64,000 bases of DNA, taken from NCBI RefSeq assembly GCF_033115175.1, contig NC_084836.1, forward strand, positions 78,954,253-79,018,252, given 5' to 3'. Shown here piece after piece: positions 10,236 to 20,951 of this stretch (positions are counted from its first letter, which is position 1; every line of letters starts with the position of its first letter). The translations under genes were made by a program, and so were the position numbers. The notes under the pieces are model-generated. The model saw only the letters and a program-made list of their open reading frames with translations, made no database searches and had not been told where the DNA came from. This DNA comes from Lepus europaeus. Taxonomy: Eukaryota; Chordata; Mammalia; Lagomorpha; Leporidae.

Positions 10236-10599
10236 CTGACATCCTTGGACACAGAGCCACGCCCACACACAGGTGTGCGCTCAGGGATTCCTGTACCAGA
10301 CCCCAGCTGGGACCGCCTGCACCCACACGCCCAACTCCACCCGGAATAGATCTTAAAGAAACATAGAGTTTGCTGGCAGTTTGGGATCAACACAGATTTT
10401 CCCTGGAAATCCAAAATCAAGCGTCCCTCGGTGAAATAGGTAAACAAAGCCATCTAATAATTTTAAACATACTTTTCCTCCTCCACCTGGAATAACACTA
10501 GCTGGAGATGGGGCCAGACAGAAATCCACACACACACAGACACAGCGCTGACTGTATTTATCAGTCTGCCATGATCCTTTAACAAACATGCAGTAGAGG

Positions 10600-11080
10600 A
10601 AAAATAAAACACATGTTTTCCCTTATTTCTCTGTAAGCGCTTACTTAAGGTTTTATTATATTTGGCCATGGGACATTCAGTAAACTTACTGATGATATCA
10701 AAGAATGATTTTTACAAACAGTAAAAGTTACACTATTGTCACCTGCAAATTCTGGAGTATTTACATTGTGTTAGGTGCACACTTGCTCAGGGAGATTAAC
10801 AAACATTACTAGAAAGGCTGTGGCCAAATCCACCCTGGTTGTTTATAAAACCTTTACAACTCATCAGCTTCCACTAACACACTGGCACTGTTCAATTACC
10901 ATCAGTTTTAGAGAGCCTTAGCAAAACATCTAGTGCCCATGTAAATAGACAAATCTAAAAACTAGCTGGGCTGTTGGCTTACATACTGTAGGTAATGTTT
11001 TCTTTTGCTCAAATTTGTTCTGGAAACTAATCACGCTCTGATAAAGCCATCTGCAAATATGAGAAAGATTGACACCCACA
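10600..11080. other. Candidate conserved non-coding element
   Basis: Repeat-free AT-rich DNA with many factor-like sites: GTAAGCGCTTAC at 10634-10645, a perfect 12-bp palindrome; TTGTTTATAAAACC near 10840; CACTGTTCAATTACCATC near 10886; and CTGATAAAGCCATCTGC near 11038. These resemble enhancer-type elements, but the call is inference. Confidence 0.3.
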
Positions 11081-11626
11081 TGTCAAAGTTTACACAGTCT
11101 GACCAAGTGTACATATGGTACAGATGAGGTAAGGACTCCTCCACGGAGAGTTTCTCCAGGGCCATGTTGGAATGGAGCGCTCTGGGTGAGGACGTGCAGG
11201 TGAAAGCCACGCTTGTGAGTTCCCCAGGTGAGGGAGAACTCCTCCGGAGGGAAGGACCCTTTCCTCAATGCTCACCACGGCCTTTTAACAGCCCCCTCCT
11301 GGCCTCATCCCCCCAGGAGCACAGAACCATGACCTCTTAGCCAGCTCCAAGCACAACTGCTTTTTATCCAGGTCACTGTGGCTTTACTTGATCTAGCACT
11401 AGTCATAATACATTGTGCACCTGCTAGAAAAGTGTAGCCTCAACTCTTGATAAGGATAATGCATGAAATGGCATTTTTCTAGCAAGTCTTTACTGTGTAT
11501 TATTTGATTTTTAGGAAGGATGTTGGCCACGGCTTTCTTCTCCCATGCACAAAGGAAACCCAGGGTGAAGATCTGAATCCAAGGCAGACTGAGCACACAC
11601 TGAAGCATTCACACTGGGTTCACTTT

Positions 11627-11954
11627 TTTTTTAAAGATTTATTTTATTAATTTGAAAGAAAGAGTTACAGAGAGAGGGAGAGACAGAGAGAGAGGTCTTC
11701 TGTCTCTTGATTCACTTTCCAATTGGCCACAATGGCTGGAGCTGTGCCGATCCGAAGCCAGGAGCCAGGAGCTTCTTCCAGCTCTCCCTCATGGGTGCAT
11801 GGGCCCAAGGACTTGGGCCATCTTTTATTGCTATCCCAGGCCCTAGCAGAGAGCTGGATTGGAAGAGGAGCAGCCGGGACTAGAACAGGCGGTCATATGG
11901 GATGCTGGCGCTTCAGGCCAGGGCTTTAACCTGCTCTGCCACAGTGCCGGCCCC
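11627..11954 (-). mobile_element. CSINE, full length, with TSD
   Basis: Reverse copy: TTAAAGATTTATTTTATTAATTTG, GTTACAGAGAGAGGGAG, core CAAGGACTTGGGCCATCTTT, head end CCACAGTGCCGGCCCC. Flanked by CTGGGTTCACTTT (11614-11626) and CTGAGTTCACTTT (11956-11968), 12 of 13 matching. Confidence 0.95.
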
Positions 11955-11968
11955 TCTGAGTTCACTTT

Positions 11969-12480
11969 GGCCATGAGGCTTTCCTAGATAGCATGATCCC
12001 TGTGGGTTGGTGCTTGTCCACGCTTAACAGAAATACACCTGTCGCCCTATCGTGTGGCCCTGTCCTCGCTCTGGTAGCACAATGAAAAATGACATCAACA
12101 GCCACACGCAGGGATTTGTTCGTAGCAAACTGATTTTGGCTCCTGATGCTCCCTCTGCACTAAGAGCTCAGTCATCACTTTAGAAATTTTGTTCTTGAAC
12201 CCGTCTAGGGGCCAATCACAGACTCCCTTTTTTATCATTTTCAGAGCACAGCCTCGCAATTCTCTGGAAAACAGGACAGCGTTTGCTTGTCGTCAGCCTT
12301 CTGAAAATTCTCATGTTTTTGGGGCGGATAGTTTTTAATTGCTAAGTAGATAGCCTTATGACTTAATCTGTCAGATCTTCTGTTTCCAATTTTAAAGTTT
12401 TGTAATTTCTTAGCCAATTCTGGGTTTTGATTCTCTCAAATGTCCAGTTTTAAGATCGTATCTTCTTGATAAATTCTTTT
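11969..12480. other. Unique non-coding sequence
   Basis: No repeat or gene recognised. AT content rises toward the SINE at 12481. Confidence 0.4.
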
Positions 12481-12800
12481 TTAAAAAAAATTTATTTATT
12501 TGAAAGGCAGAGTTACAGAGAGGGAGAAGCTGGGGGGGGGGGGTCTTCCATCTGCTGAATCACTCCCCAGATGGCCACAACTGCCAGAGTTGCACAGATC
12601 TGAAGCCAGGAGCCAGGAGCAAGGAGCTAGGAGCCAGGAGATTCTTCCCAGTCTCCCACATGGGTTCAGGGGCCAAGGGCCATCTTCCACTGCTTTCCCA
12701 GGCCATAGCAGAGAGCTGAATGGGAAGGGGAACAGCCGGGACTCGAACTGGCGCCCACATAGGATGCCAGCACTGCAGGTTACAACATAGTGCCAGCCCC
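12481..12800 (-). mobile_element. CSINE with G-homopolymer
   Basis: Reverse copy from TTAAAAAAAATTTATTTATTTG to CATAGTGCCAGCCCC. The tract that is usually (GA)n has become a run of 12 G at 12532-12543. GGAGCCAGGAGC/GGAGCTAGGAGCC is repeated about three times near 12607-12642 (usual count one or two). Flanks ATAAATTCTTT and CTAAATCTTT suggest a decayed TSD. Confidence 0.92.
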
Positions 12801-13420
12801 TAAATCTTTATGTATTTAAACTCTATATATTCCAACATCTCCCAAGATAAAGTCTTATAATCTATCACTCTTACGTCTTATCTAATTGTACATTTTTGTG
12901 AATAGAACCTATACCTAATTAACTATTTCAAATACTTACCGTGTTTACCCAAAATGAGTTTCACCAGCTTGCTGAGAAGGTTCTAAGGACACATTCCTGT
13001 GTTATGAAAGCTTAGTTCTTTCACCCTTGCTCGAGATCTTGCCCTGTTTTTGATCACTGCACTCTAACTTCTAGAATTCCATAACCTCCCCTGTGTCTCA
13101 GTACCGTGTCACAATTTTATGATGATTCTTGTCAAACAGAAGCCTCTGCGACGTTAGCTCATAAAACTTAATTCCCAATTTCCTCCTCCCAAAGAATCAA
13201 TGATCTTTGCCCTCATGCAGATAATTGGATCACAGGGCCGATGACAGCTTAGCAGTTACTAGGAGATTCTACCTTGGAGGAGATAGTTCCCGGTAGGACG
13301 GTAACTCCGGGCTTCTGATGAGTGGGGGCCCAAGACAAGGATGAAGAACTTCCACATGTTGGTGCCTGGGCTGTGCCGGACACCAGTCTTGGGGCCTCAT
13401 AGGGGTTGTCTCTCATCTGA
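12801..13420. other. Unique AT-rich non-coding sequence
   Basis: No gene seen and no repeat I can name. 12801-12960 is strongly AT-rich and could be a degraded older element. Confidence 0.35.
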
Positions 13421-13439
13421 TTCTTTCCCCTCTGCCTCC

Positions 13440-13715
13440 TAACTTATCCTCATACTGCTCATTCCTTTGCTTTATCCCCTATGGTGGTTTCCAATGGCTT
13501 CTGGCACCGAGACCAGACTCCTCTGAGACCTGGCGTGGTTTGGCCTCCGGGAGCCTCTGTTTCCTCTCCATCTCTCGGTTTCTGCTGCTTCTTCACCCTT
13601 GACCTTTGCGTTGGCCATTACCGCTTGTTTCAACCGAACAGCCCCAAACCTGCTCCAATTCTGGCACAGAGCAGGTGCTAAATAAATACCTCTGGGGTGA
13701 AGAAACAAGCAAACG
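13440..13715 (+). mobile_element. L2 LINE 3'-end fragment
   Basis: Diverged L2-like phrases: GACCAGACTCCTCTGAGACCT near 13511, GACCTTTGCGTTGGCCATT near 13602, and the characteristic terminal GGCACAGAGCAGGTGCTAAA with TAAATAC near 13663-13690. Sense orientation. Confidence 0.6.
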
Positions 13716-13717
13716 GG

Positions 13718-13815
13718 TGCACTAATCCTTTCAACAATCCTGAGATGAGGAAGCAGAGAGCCAGGTGGATCTGTCACGGGCCCAAGTCTCCGCTAACAAC
13801 AGGTAGAGCTTAATG
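13718..13815 (-). mobile_element. MIR fragment
   Basis: TAATCCTTTCAACAATCCTG, GAGATGAGGAAGCAGAGAGC, then TCTGTCACGGGCCCAAGTC and ACAGGTAGAGC follow the reverse MIR core order (the reverse of the 'cctcatctgtaaaatgggg' / 'gtgaccttgggcaag' region). Confidence 0.65.
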
Positions 13816-15343
13816 ACGTCTTAGCTATGTTGTTTGGGATTTCTCTTAGGATCCTCTGTAAGACCCACGTTCAAACCCCTTAGTTGCTATACTGTCCAAA
13901 GGCAGGGCTCGGCTAGGCTGGGGCTGTGCCTGCTAACTGCATCCCCAAGCAATTTCCCTTCCCTGTAGATGTGTTTGCCGCCCATGGTGTTCCTTCAGAG
14001 CTTTATTTATCTGTGGATTTCCTTTGAAGGATGTTTTTTAGAAGCCAAGGTGAGAATTAGCGAGCTGCTTTGACATGGCGCCTTTTATAACTTTGAGAAA
14101 TGATCATTAGCCTGGCTCTCAAGGAGAAGGGATTTGCATTTGGCTTGCATTGTGTAAACAAGGCTTTTGTTGATTTATCAACAGGACTTCGCTTGGGGTT
14201 TTGGATTGGATTCTAGAGGTTGGCACCTACGCTGTAAAAAAAAAAAAAAACTAAACAGAAGGAGAAAATAAATCACCAACTGGCACTTTAAAGGCAAAGA
14301 TTTATACCAAATTTAATGAACTTCCTGTCTTGCTGAGCAGGAGGAAAATGTCATGTTTACCCCCACGCTCTGTGCCGGGCTGGCGGGGAGGCAGAAGTGG
14401 GTCACACTCATCCAACTGGAACTCAGAAAGTGAGTTGGTGAACGAGCCTTGGGCAGGGCCTCTGGCCTTCCCGGAACGCCCCTGCTTGCCCCAGCTACTG
14501 ACCCTACTCAGCCAGTCTAAAGAGAGATATGGAGTTCCGTCACATTCGCTTATGTGGGTTCTCCAAGACGCAGATCAAAACGGAGGATCTGGGTGTGACT
14601 GGTGGGTTTAGGGGTGGTCCTAGGAAATACTGGCTGGGGGGGAGGGGAGGACATGGGACAGAGAGGCAACCGATAAAAGCTGAGTCATCAGAGCAATTAC
14701 CACTGTGGGAAAGAAACTGCAGCGTAATCCTGCTGGAACTTCCGGGAGCCAGCGTGGACTGGGTATCTCAGAGCTATCTCAACCCAGGTTAAGAAGCTTA
14801 GGGGTGCTTACTGGTTTACTGGTTAACGCTCTCAGCGAGTAGTCATGGGCTGCTCCTGGGAGGAATTAATGCCTGGAGCTGCTATGGGCAGAAGAGACTC
14901 CAGCACCCACGGTCGTTAAGCAACGGGGTGCAGGTGATGGCCACTGGGAGTCAGCCACGTTCTCTGAGTTGCTCAAGGGAGTGTGACTGTTTGTCTGACC
15001 CCCAAACACATCCAGTTACCTGCCTTGGTTGGATCTCTAGTGACGCCCTTGTTAGGAATTTGTGTCTCCCTATTGATGGATCAACTGAGCAATGATTCAT
15101 TCTGACATTTTACAAAAAGCAGACTGAGTAAAACTCACAACCCTGTGTCTGAGTCAGCCACGCTTACAGAAGACATGGCTGTCCGTTACCTAGGTCTCCC
15201 CATTATGGTGAAAGTGAGTTTCAGGTGTTAGCCAAAAAAAAAAAAAAAAAAATCTGTATGGATCACAGGAAGGCAAATATGGGGAATGCTATAAACCACT
15301 ATTTCAAACACAAGAGCATCTGAGGGATAACAACTTATTACTA
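13816..15343. other. SINE-free unique block
   Basis: About 1.5 kb with no recognised mobile element. It contains A-runs at about 14237-14250 and 15234-15252 and a motif-dense segment at 13970-14225. A frame of about 90 codons at 14330-14611 has no recognisable product. Confidence 0.4.
13970..14225. promoter_or_regulatory. Candidate enhancer-like element (octamer plus SOX-like sites)
   Basis: Contains a perfect octamer ATTTGCAT at 14132-14139, and about 17 bp downstream AACAAGGCTTTTGTT at 14157-14171, in which AACAA faces TTGTT as paired inverted SOX-like half-sites. Nearby are GAGAAATGATCATTAGCC, TGTGTAAACA (forkhead-like) and TTGATTTATCAAC. The motifs are visible in the sequence. Enhancer function is inference. 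Confidence 0.35.
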
Positions 15344-15665
15344 TTTTTTGTTTATTTTATTTGAAAGGCAGAGTTGCAGAGAGGCAGAGGCAGAGAGAGA
15401 GAGAGAGAGAGAGGTCTTCTATCTGCTGGTTCACTCCCAGATGGCCACCAGCGCTGCACTGATCTGAAGCCAGGAGCCAGGAGCTTCTTCCAGGTCTCCC
15501 ACATGGATGCAGGGGCCCAAGCACTTGGGCCATCTTCTACTGCTTTCCCAGGCCATCAGCAGAAAACTGAATTGGAAGTGGAGTATCTGGGAATTGAACC
15601 TGCGCCCATATGGGATGCCACCATGGCAGACAGCAGCTTTATCCACTATGCCACAGCGCTGGCCC
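15344..15665 (-). mobile_element. CSINE, full length
   Basis: Reverse copy: TTTTTTGTTTATTTTATTTG tail, GGCAGAGGCAGAGAGAGAG, core CAAGCACTTGGGCCATCTTC, head end CCACAGCGCTGGCCC. Flanks ACAACTTATTA and GTGACTTATTTA may be a decayed TSD. Confidence 0.94.
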
Positions 15666-16094
15666 TGACAGTGACTTATTTATGGAACTGGGGACTCCTA
15701 CAGCAAAGAAATGAGCAGTCCATCCAGTTCTGGTGTTACTGGTTACTGAACAAAACATGGAGATCCACGACTATGCGGATCATCTCTTAGGGGATATGGG
15801 AAGAGAAATCTAAGTTCCAAAAGCAATCTGCTATCCTCTAAACATCTTGTTGGCCTTAAAGCAAGCCGTGCCAGCAGTGTTTTGGCATCTGGTAGAATTC
15901 CACTTTGGGACTGTGCATAAGACAGTATATAACTCTGGGCATCTGGTAGACTTCCTCTTTGGGACTGTGCATAACTCTGGGTTATTTGGTCTATGTCACT
16001 AAGAATTGCAATATCTGATTTTTTTAGTGTAGACAGAATACAAAATAGTTTGAAGACAGAGAGTGAAGGAAGGGGCTTCCAAACGTTGGTGTTC
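15666..16094. other. Unique sequence with local tandem duplication
   Basis: No gene. It contains the 54-bp-period tandem duplication at 15884-15979 listed next. Confidence 0.4.
15884..15979. repeat. Tandem duplication, period about 54 bp
   Basis: GGCATCTGGTAGAATTCC..CTTTGGGACTGTGCATAAG begins at 15884 and recurs as GGCATCTGGTAGACTTCC..CTTTGGGACTGTGCATAAC at 15938. The second unit lacks about 12 bp (GACAGTATATAA). Confidence 0.9.
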
Positions 16095-16323
16095 TACACT
16101 CAATTTCAGTTTCCAGCCAAAGTGCATGCTGGGAGTCAGTGGTGATAACTTGAGAGGTTGGACCCTCATCATTTAGGTGGGAGACATAGATTGAGCTCCT
16201 AGTAACTGGCTTCAGCCTGGCCCAGCCCCATCCGTAGCAGGCAGCACTTGGAGCTCTGTCTGTCAGGTGGGAGCTCTGTCTGTCTCCTTTCTCTCTGTTT
16301 TGTCTCTCTGTCTCAATCTTTAA
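16095..16323 (+). mobile_element. Older CSINE relative, 5' truncated
   Basis: Only the 3' two thirds are recognisable: GGTGGGAGACATAGATTGAG, CCTAGTAACTGGCTTCAGCC, TGGCCCAGCCCCATCC, GTCTCTCTGTCTCAATCTTTAAA. GGGAGCTCTGTCTGTC is locally duplicated around 16249-16284. Confidence 0.75.
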
Positions 16324-16348
16324 AATCAAGGAGTACAAATTTAAAATG

Positions 16349-16468
16349 CCAAAAAGTGTATGGAAAATGGAATTAAATGACAGCTCTATGATGGTGTAAA
16401 AGAAGTGGAGATCCACGCGTGGTTTTTTCCTACCATGCATTTTCCAGGAACCTTTGGAAGACCCCTGG
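16349..16468 (+). mobile_element. Palindromic dispersed repeat, copy 2 (short)
   Basis: CCAAAAAGTGTATGGAAAATGG then AATTAAATG at the left faces ATGCATTTTCCAGGAACC and TTTGGAAGACCCC at the right, so the two ends are inverted matches (CCAAAAAG..TGGAAAATG against CATTTTCCA..CTTTGG). This copy has only the first 120-bp unit of the family. Confidence 0.6.
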
Positions 16469-16967
16469 TGTAATAAATGCTCTTTGAGTAGAGAGAAGGA
16501 AAGAACATTTGTTTGTGACAGGTGGCAGATCTGGAATTCCTCCAGCTGAGATGTGGGAGAGAAGGGGTGTTGCCAGGCAGGGTAGCTACCGCTCACTACG
16601 TCCATACCCGTCCCTACTATTACACAAGCCACAGTGCGTAACGGACAGAATGACCCCTTGTGGATGTTTTCTTATCTTGCTATTGAAACTCCCCAAAGTT
16701 GAAGAACTGTGGCCAGTATTTAGACATATTATGAAATCACTTCAGCTCTCAATCAAAAGTTTGCTTATTTTGTTTGGTTGAATTAATAATTTCTGAAGTC
16801 AGCACTCCACATTGTGTAAGCATGACTGTTTGAAATATTTCTAAGCAACCTGCAATGTGTAATTGCTACAGAGAATGCACAGCAAACCTGAGTTTCATTC
16901 ATCCACCAATTACAGTCAATAGCAGTGAAGTAGTTTTCCAAACAGAAGTTGAGGAGCTCACTTTCTT
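16469..16967. other. Unique non-coding sequence
   Basis: AT-rich. No repeat or gene recognised. Confidence 0.35.
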
Positions 16968-16992
16968 TCTGTTACTCTGTCTTTCCAATAAA
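16968..16992 (+). mobile_element. CSINE 3'-end scrap
   Basis: TTTCTGTTACTCTGTCTTTC then CAATAAATA matches the extreme 3' end of a sense CSINE. Nothing of the body is visible to its left. Confidence 0.4.
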
Positions 16993-17005
16993 TAATCGCT
17001 CTTTT

Positions 17006-17172
17006 ATTTTTTAAAAATATTTATTTATTTAGTTGAAAGAGTTACACAGAGGGAGGAGAGGCAGAGAGAGAGAGAGAGGTCTTCTATCTGCTGGTTCACT
17101 CTCCAATGGCCACAATGGCCGGAGCTGTGCCAATCCGAAGCCAGGAGCCAGGAGCCTCCTCTGGGCCTCCCA
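17006..17172 (-). mobile_element. CSINE, 5' truncated
   Basis: Reverse copy from TTTAAAAATATTTATTTATTTAG through GAAGCCAGGAGCCAGGAGCC, stopping at CTGGGCCTCCCATGATG. The core palindrome and tRNA-like head are absent, as in normal 5' truncation during reverse transcription. Short flanking similarity CTCTTTTA and GTCTTTTA. Confidence 0.88.
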
Positions 17173-17975
17173 TGATGTCTTTTAAAAAATGTATTTTTGT
17201 ATTACTGTAAAGAGATTTCATGTATGTTTCTCTGGATCCTTGCTTCATCTTGTCCTATCCTACTGTGGAATTCCAACTGACTTCTTTTGACCAAAGGCTG
17301 TACAGGTGCTTCTCTACTGATGATGGGGTAAGTCCCAATAAACCTGTCATAAATTGACAAGATCTCTAAGTTGAAAATGAACTTGATACACAGAACCTAC
17401 CACACGTAGAGTTTAGTGTGACCTACCCCGGATGTTCTCACAACACTTGCACCTGCCTATGTTTGGGCGAGAGGGCACTGATCAAAGCTCTAATGTCAAA
17501 ACTCAAAGTACGGTGGCTACTAAGTGTGTACTGTTTCATACCCATGCAAAGTTGAAAAATCATAAGTCAGCCCATCGAAGGCACGGACTGTCTGTAGTAT
17601 AGAAACTCTGATGTGATGTGATGTGAAATACACTGCCTCGTTCACAAGGCCCCCGAAACATGGGCTTCTTCTTCCTCTGAAATGGCAGACCCTTCTGGTC
17701 TCTGGAGCTCCCTCCAAGTCTTCACTCGGGAAAGTTGTACCCACCCAGTGCCATCCCAACACCATGCTACCTCCAGACACTCACGCAGCCAACAACATCC
17801 TAGACTATGCTCTTGATTCCCGTATAGCTGATCTAAGCCCAGCCCAGTCTAATAAGAAATACTCTTTGTGTATTTGTGGAAATGTTCTTAAATTTGCTCA
17901 TTTATTTATTGGCTACTACCTGACCAGTAAGGCAAGTTTATCCAGAATAGGAAACTATTTTGTTTGCAACTATTA
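17173..17975. other. Unique non-coding sequence
   Basis: No gene or named repeat. A 117-codon frame (17623-17976, plus) has no recognisable domain and is probably chance. Confidence 0.4.
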
Positions 17976-18392
17976 GAATTAGGCCTGACATAGGTTTGGA
18001 GCACAACAATATTTGTTGACTAAATGCATGAATGAATATTGTCAAGATATTAAAATTTTCTAATACAATGAGGCAGATACAGTATCTCAATATTTTGATT
18101 TGAGTCCTGATTATTACTGATTTGAACCCTTTTAATTACTTTGACAATTATATTCCCATCTGTTAATATCCTGTTGGTATTTGTGCTTACTTTTCTGTTA
18201 GTTGTTTTCCTTTCTCTTCCTATTTTGTACTTACTTATGTTGTAGATAATTAATTTGTTTTATGTTTTAAGATATTTTTGACCAGTGTGTCATGTGTCCT
18301 TGCTATATTTTGGGGAGTATGTATCATTAAAAAGTTTAAAATGTTGATGTACTGAAATTTAAGTGGCTGTTTTCTTAAAATACATAAAATGC

Positions 18393-18710
18393 TGAGGCCA
18401 GTGCTGTGGCATAGCAGGTAAAGCTGCTGCCTGCAGTGCCGGCATCCCATATGGGTGCTGGTTGGAGTCCTGTCTGCTCCATTTCTGATCTAGCTTTCTG
18501 CTGTGGCCTGGGAAAGCAGTGGAGGATGGCCTAAGTCCTTGTGTCTCTGTACCCGTGTGGGAGACCTGGAAGAAGCCCTTGGCTCCTGGCTTCAGATAGG
18601 CGCAGAAACAGCTGTTGTGGCCAACTGGGAAGTGAACCAGTGGATGGAAGACCCCCCCTCCTTCTCTTTCTGTGTAATTCTGACTTTCAAATAAATAAAT
18701 CTTTAGAAAA
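18393..18710 (+). mobile_element. CSINE, full length, with TSD
   Basis: Sense copy from GAGGCCAGTGCTGTGGC to TTTCAAATAAATAAATCTTTAG. TACATAAAATGC at 18381-18392 is repeated at 18713-18724. The (TC)n tract is reduced to CCCCCCCTCC. Confidence 0.95.
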
Positions 18711-19413
18711 ACTACATAAAATGCAAAAGCCATGAAGGTCTCCTATATCTCAAAACAAGTTCTTCTCTTGAACACACATATCAATATTAGGATTCACAAG
18801 AGAATCACAAGTGGATATTAGGTACTTATGCAACAGCATGATATAATCAATAGTATGATATAATACGAAGTATGCAATACAATGTGGGATGTATTCTTAT
18901 AAAAAAATAAAAATAAAGAAACATATATGTAACAGTCTTTTCACCTGATCACCAGTCTTTGTATTTGGTGTTGGAGACCAAGAAAGTCTGTGTGCTTACA
19001 CTTATTCCATGTTTCTTTGTATTCTTCATAGTTTTTGTTTTATATTATTTGAACCCATGTGGTTTCATGAATAATACACGTTGGTACAATCTTCCTTCCA
19101 TTGACATAAAATATTATTTACTATTTTAAGATTTGTTTTGTTTCAATTCTATTTGGCATTAGATACAGCTGCTTTTTGTCAGTATTTGTTTTACAAATTT
19201 TCAAAAATTATTTTCAGTATCTTTTCTGATGTGTATGTATGTATTATAAACAGGATATAGCCATTTAAAAAATTTAAGATAAATATCTCCTGAATTGTAA
19301 GAGGTAAGTCTCACATTTTCATGTTGGTTGTGGCTACTGCTTTATTTGAACACTCTTGTGCCATCTCATCATTAATTTTTCTTTATGGTACTTGCTTTCT
19401 GAATGCATGTAGG

Positions 19414-19769
19414 TGGCTGGCGCCGCGGCTCACAAGGCTGGTCCTCTGCCTGCGGCGCTGGCGCACCGGGTTCTGGTCCCAGTTGGGGTGCCAGATTCTG
19501 TCCTGGTTGCTCCTCTTCCAGTCCAGCTCTCTGTTGTGGCCTGGGAAGGCAGTGGAGGATGGCCCAAGTGCTTGGGCCCTGCACCCGCATGGGAGACCAG
19601 GAGGAAGCACCTGGCTCCTGGCTTCGGATCGGCGCAGTGCACCAGTCGTAGTGACCATTAGGGGAGTGAACCAACGGCAAAGGAAGACCTTTCTCTCTGT
19701 CTCTCTCTCACTGTCTAACTCTGCCTGTCAAAAACAAAAAACAAAAAACAAAAAACAAAACACAAAAAA
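19414..19769 (+). mobile_element. CSINE type A, full length, with TSD
   Basis: Sense copy: TGGCTGGCGCCGCGGCTCAC head, CACCGGGTTCTGGTCCCAG B-box region, core AAGTGCTTGGGCCC, GTCTCTCTCTCACTGTC, and a tail expanded into an (AAAAAAC)n array at 19732-19769. Perfect 15-bp TSD CTGAATGCATGTAGG at 19399-19413 and 19770-19784, indicating a recent insertion. Confidence 0.96.
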
Positions 19770-19909
19770 CTGAATGCATGTAGGCTTTTATTCAATGTGT
19801 CAAATTCTCCATTTATTTTTGGCAGTGTTTTAGAAACTACATATTTTATTTCTATTTTTTCATGATTAATCTTATAATGACACTGTGTTTAAAAGGACTA
19901 CAATTTTAT

Positions 19910-20245
19910 TTTAACTTTTTAAGATTTATTTATTTATTTGAAAGAGTTACACAGAGAGAGAAAGAGAGGGAGAGAGAGAGAGAGAGAGGTCTTCCATCTG
20001 CTGGTTCACTCCCCAATTGGCCACAACGGCTGGAGCTGTGCCGATCTGAAGCCAGGAGCCAGGAGCTTTTTCAGATCTCCCACATGAGTGCAGAGGCCCA
20101 AGCACTGGGACCATCTTCTACTGCTTTTCCAGACCATAGCAGAGAGCTGGATCAGAAGTGGAACAGCCGGGACTTGAACAAGTGCCGGTATGGGATACCG
20201 ACACTGCAGGCGGCAGCTTTACCTGCTACATCACAGCACCAACCC
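19910..20245 (-). mobile_element. CSINE, full length, with TSD
   Basis: Reverse copy: TTTTTAAGATTTATTTATTT, (GA)n, core CAAGCACTGGGACCATCTTC, head end CATCACAGCACCAACCCC. Perfect 12-bp TSD CTACAATTTTAT at 19898-19909 and 20246-20257. Confidence 0.95.
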
Positions 20246-20299
20246 CTACAATTTTATCTTTATCAGTGTCAAAAATTGGTTTTGTCTTCTGAATACACC

Positions 20300-20944
20300 G
20301 CAGCAGATTTTATTTCCCATATTCTCCTTCCACGCCTCCCGCCATGTTGCGGTCATCTCGAAATGCAGAGAACCCTGGCCACAGGTGCTGGCTGAGCACA
20401 CGGACTTTGGCCAGGACGGACAGGTGCTATGAGTGGGAAACGTGTGCGTGTTTCAGAGACTTAGGGGAAAAAGAATGTTAACCGGCTCACCCACCCTGGT
20501 AACACTGATTAACTGCTGTAACCTAATGTTTTAGATAAACTGCTTGTACCAGCCAACTTTGCATCACTGTTGTAAAATACCTGGCACCAGCTGCTTGTGA
20601 AGTTTACTTAGCACCGATTGCAAGGCACCTGCATTGGCTTAGTTCTGGTGAGGACCTCACAGGGACAGGTGAGAGGCTGAGCATGCAGGAGAAAGCATTG
20701 CGTGGTGAGCCAGGGAGCAGAGAGAGGCAGTCCTACAGTCCCTCCTAAGGGCACGCCCCAACTGACCCAAGGGTCTCCCACAGGATCCTCTCTTCCTGAG
20801 CCACAGCACCTCCTAATCCGTCCCCACTGAGAACCAGGCCTGTAATTACGGTGAGTCCTCGGAGGACCTTTAAACCACACTCACACCGTAGCTTGGCTAA
20901 AGTGGAATACATTGTTAAAGTTTATTTCACTTTTCTCTCTTTAT
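20300..20944. other. Unique non-coding sequence
   Basis: No gene or repeat recognised. The GC-richer part at 20600-20870 has a 90-codon minus-strand frame without recognisable content. Confidence 0.4.
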
Positions 20945-20951
20945 TCTCATT

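Larger units (their letters stand above)
9070..11613. other. SINE-free 2.5-kb unique block
   Basis: No SINE, L1 or LTR over 2.5 kb in an otherwise SINE-dense window. It holds a poly(A) run at about 9696-9718, two CpG-retaining patches, and AT-rich motif-dense parts described separately. No exon or RNA gene recognised. Possible regulatory DNA. Confidence 0.4.
17976..20300 (-). mobile_element. Possible degraded L1 (AT-rich), broken by three SINEs
   Basis: The AT-rich flanks outside the SINEs at 18393, 19414 and 19910 (for example TTCTATTTGGCATTAGATAC, and TTTGACAATTATATTCCCATC near 18140) have the T-rich texture of a reverse L1 ORF2 strand. I find no decisive motif, so this is a weak call. It could equally be AT-rich unique DNA. 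Confidence 0.3.

Noticed and set aside
16024..16632. 202-codon minus-strand open frame
   Set aside because: Runs through a SINE fragment and the palindromic repeat at 16349-16468.
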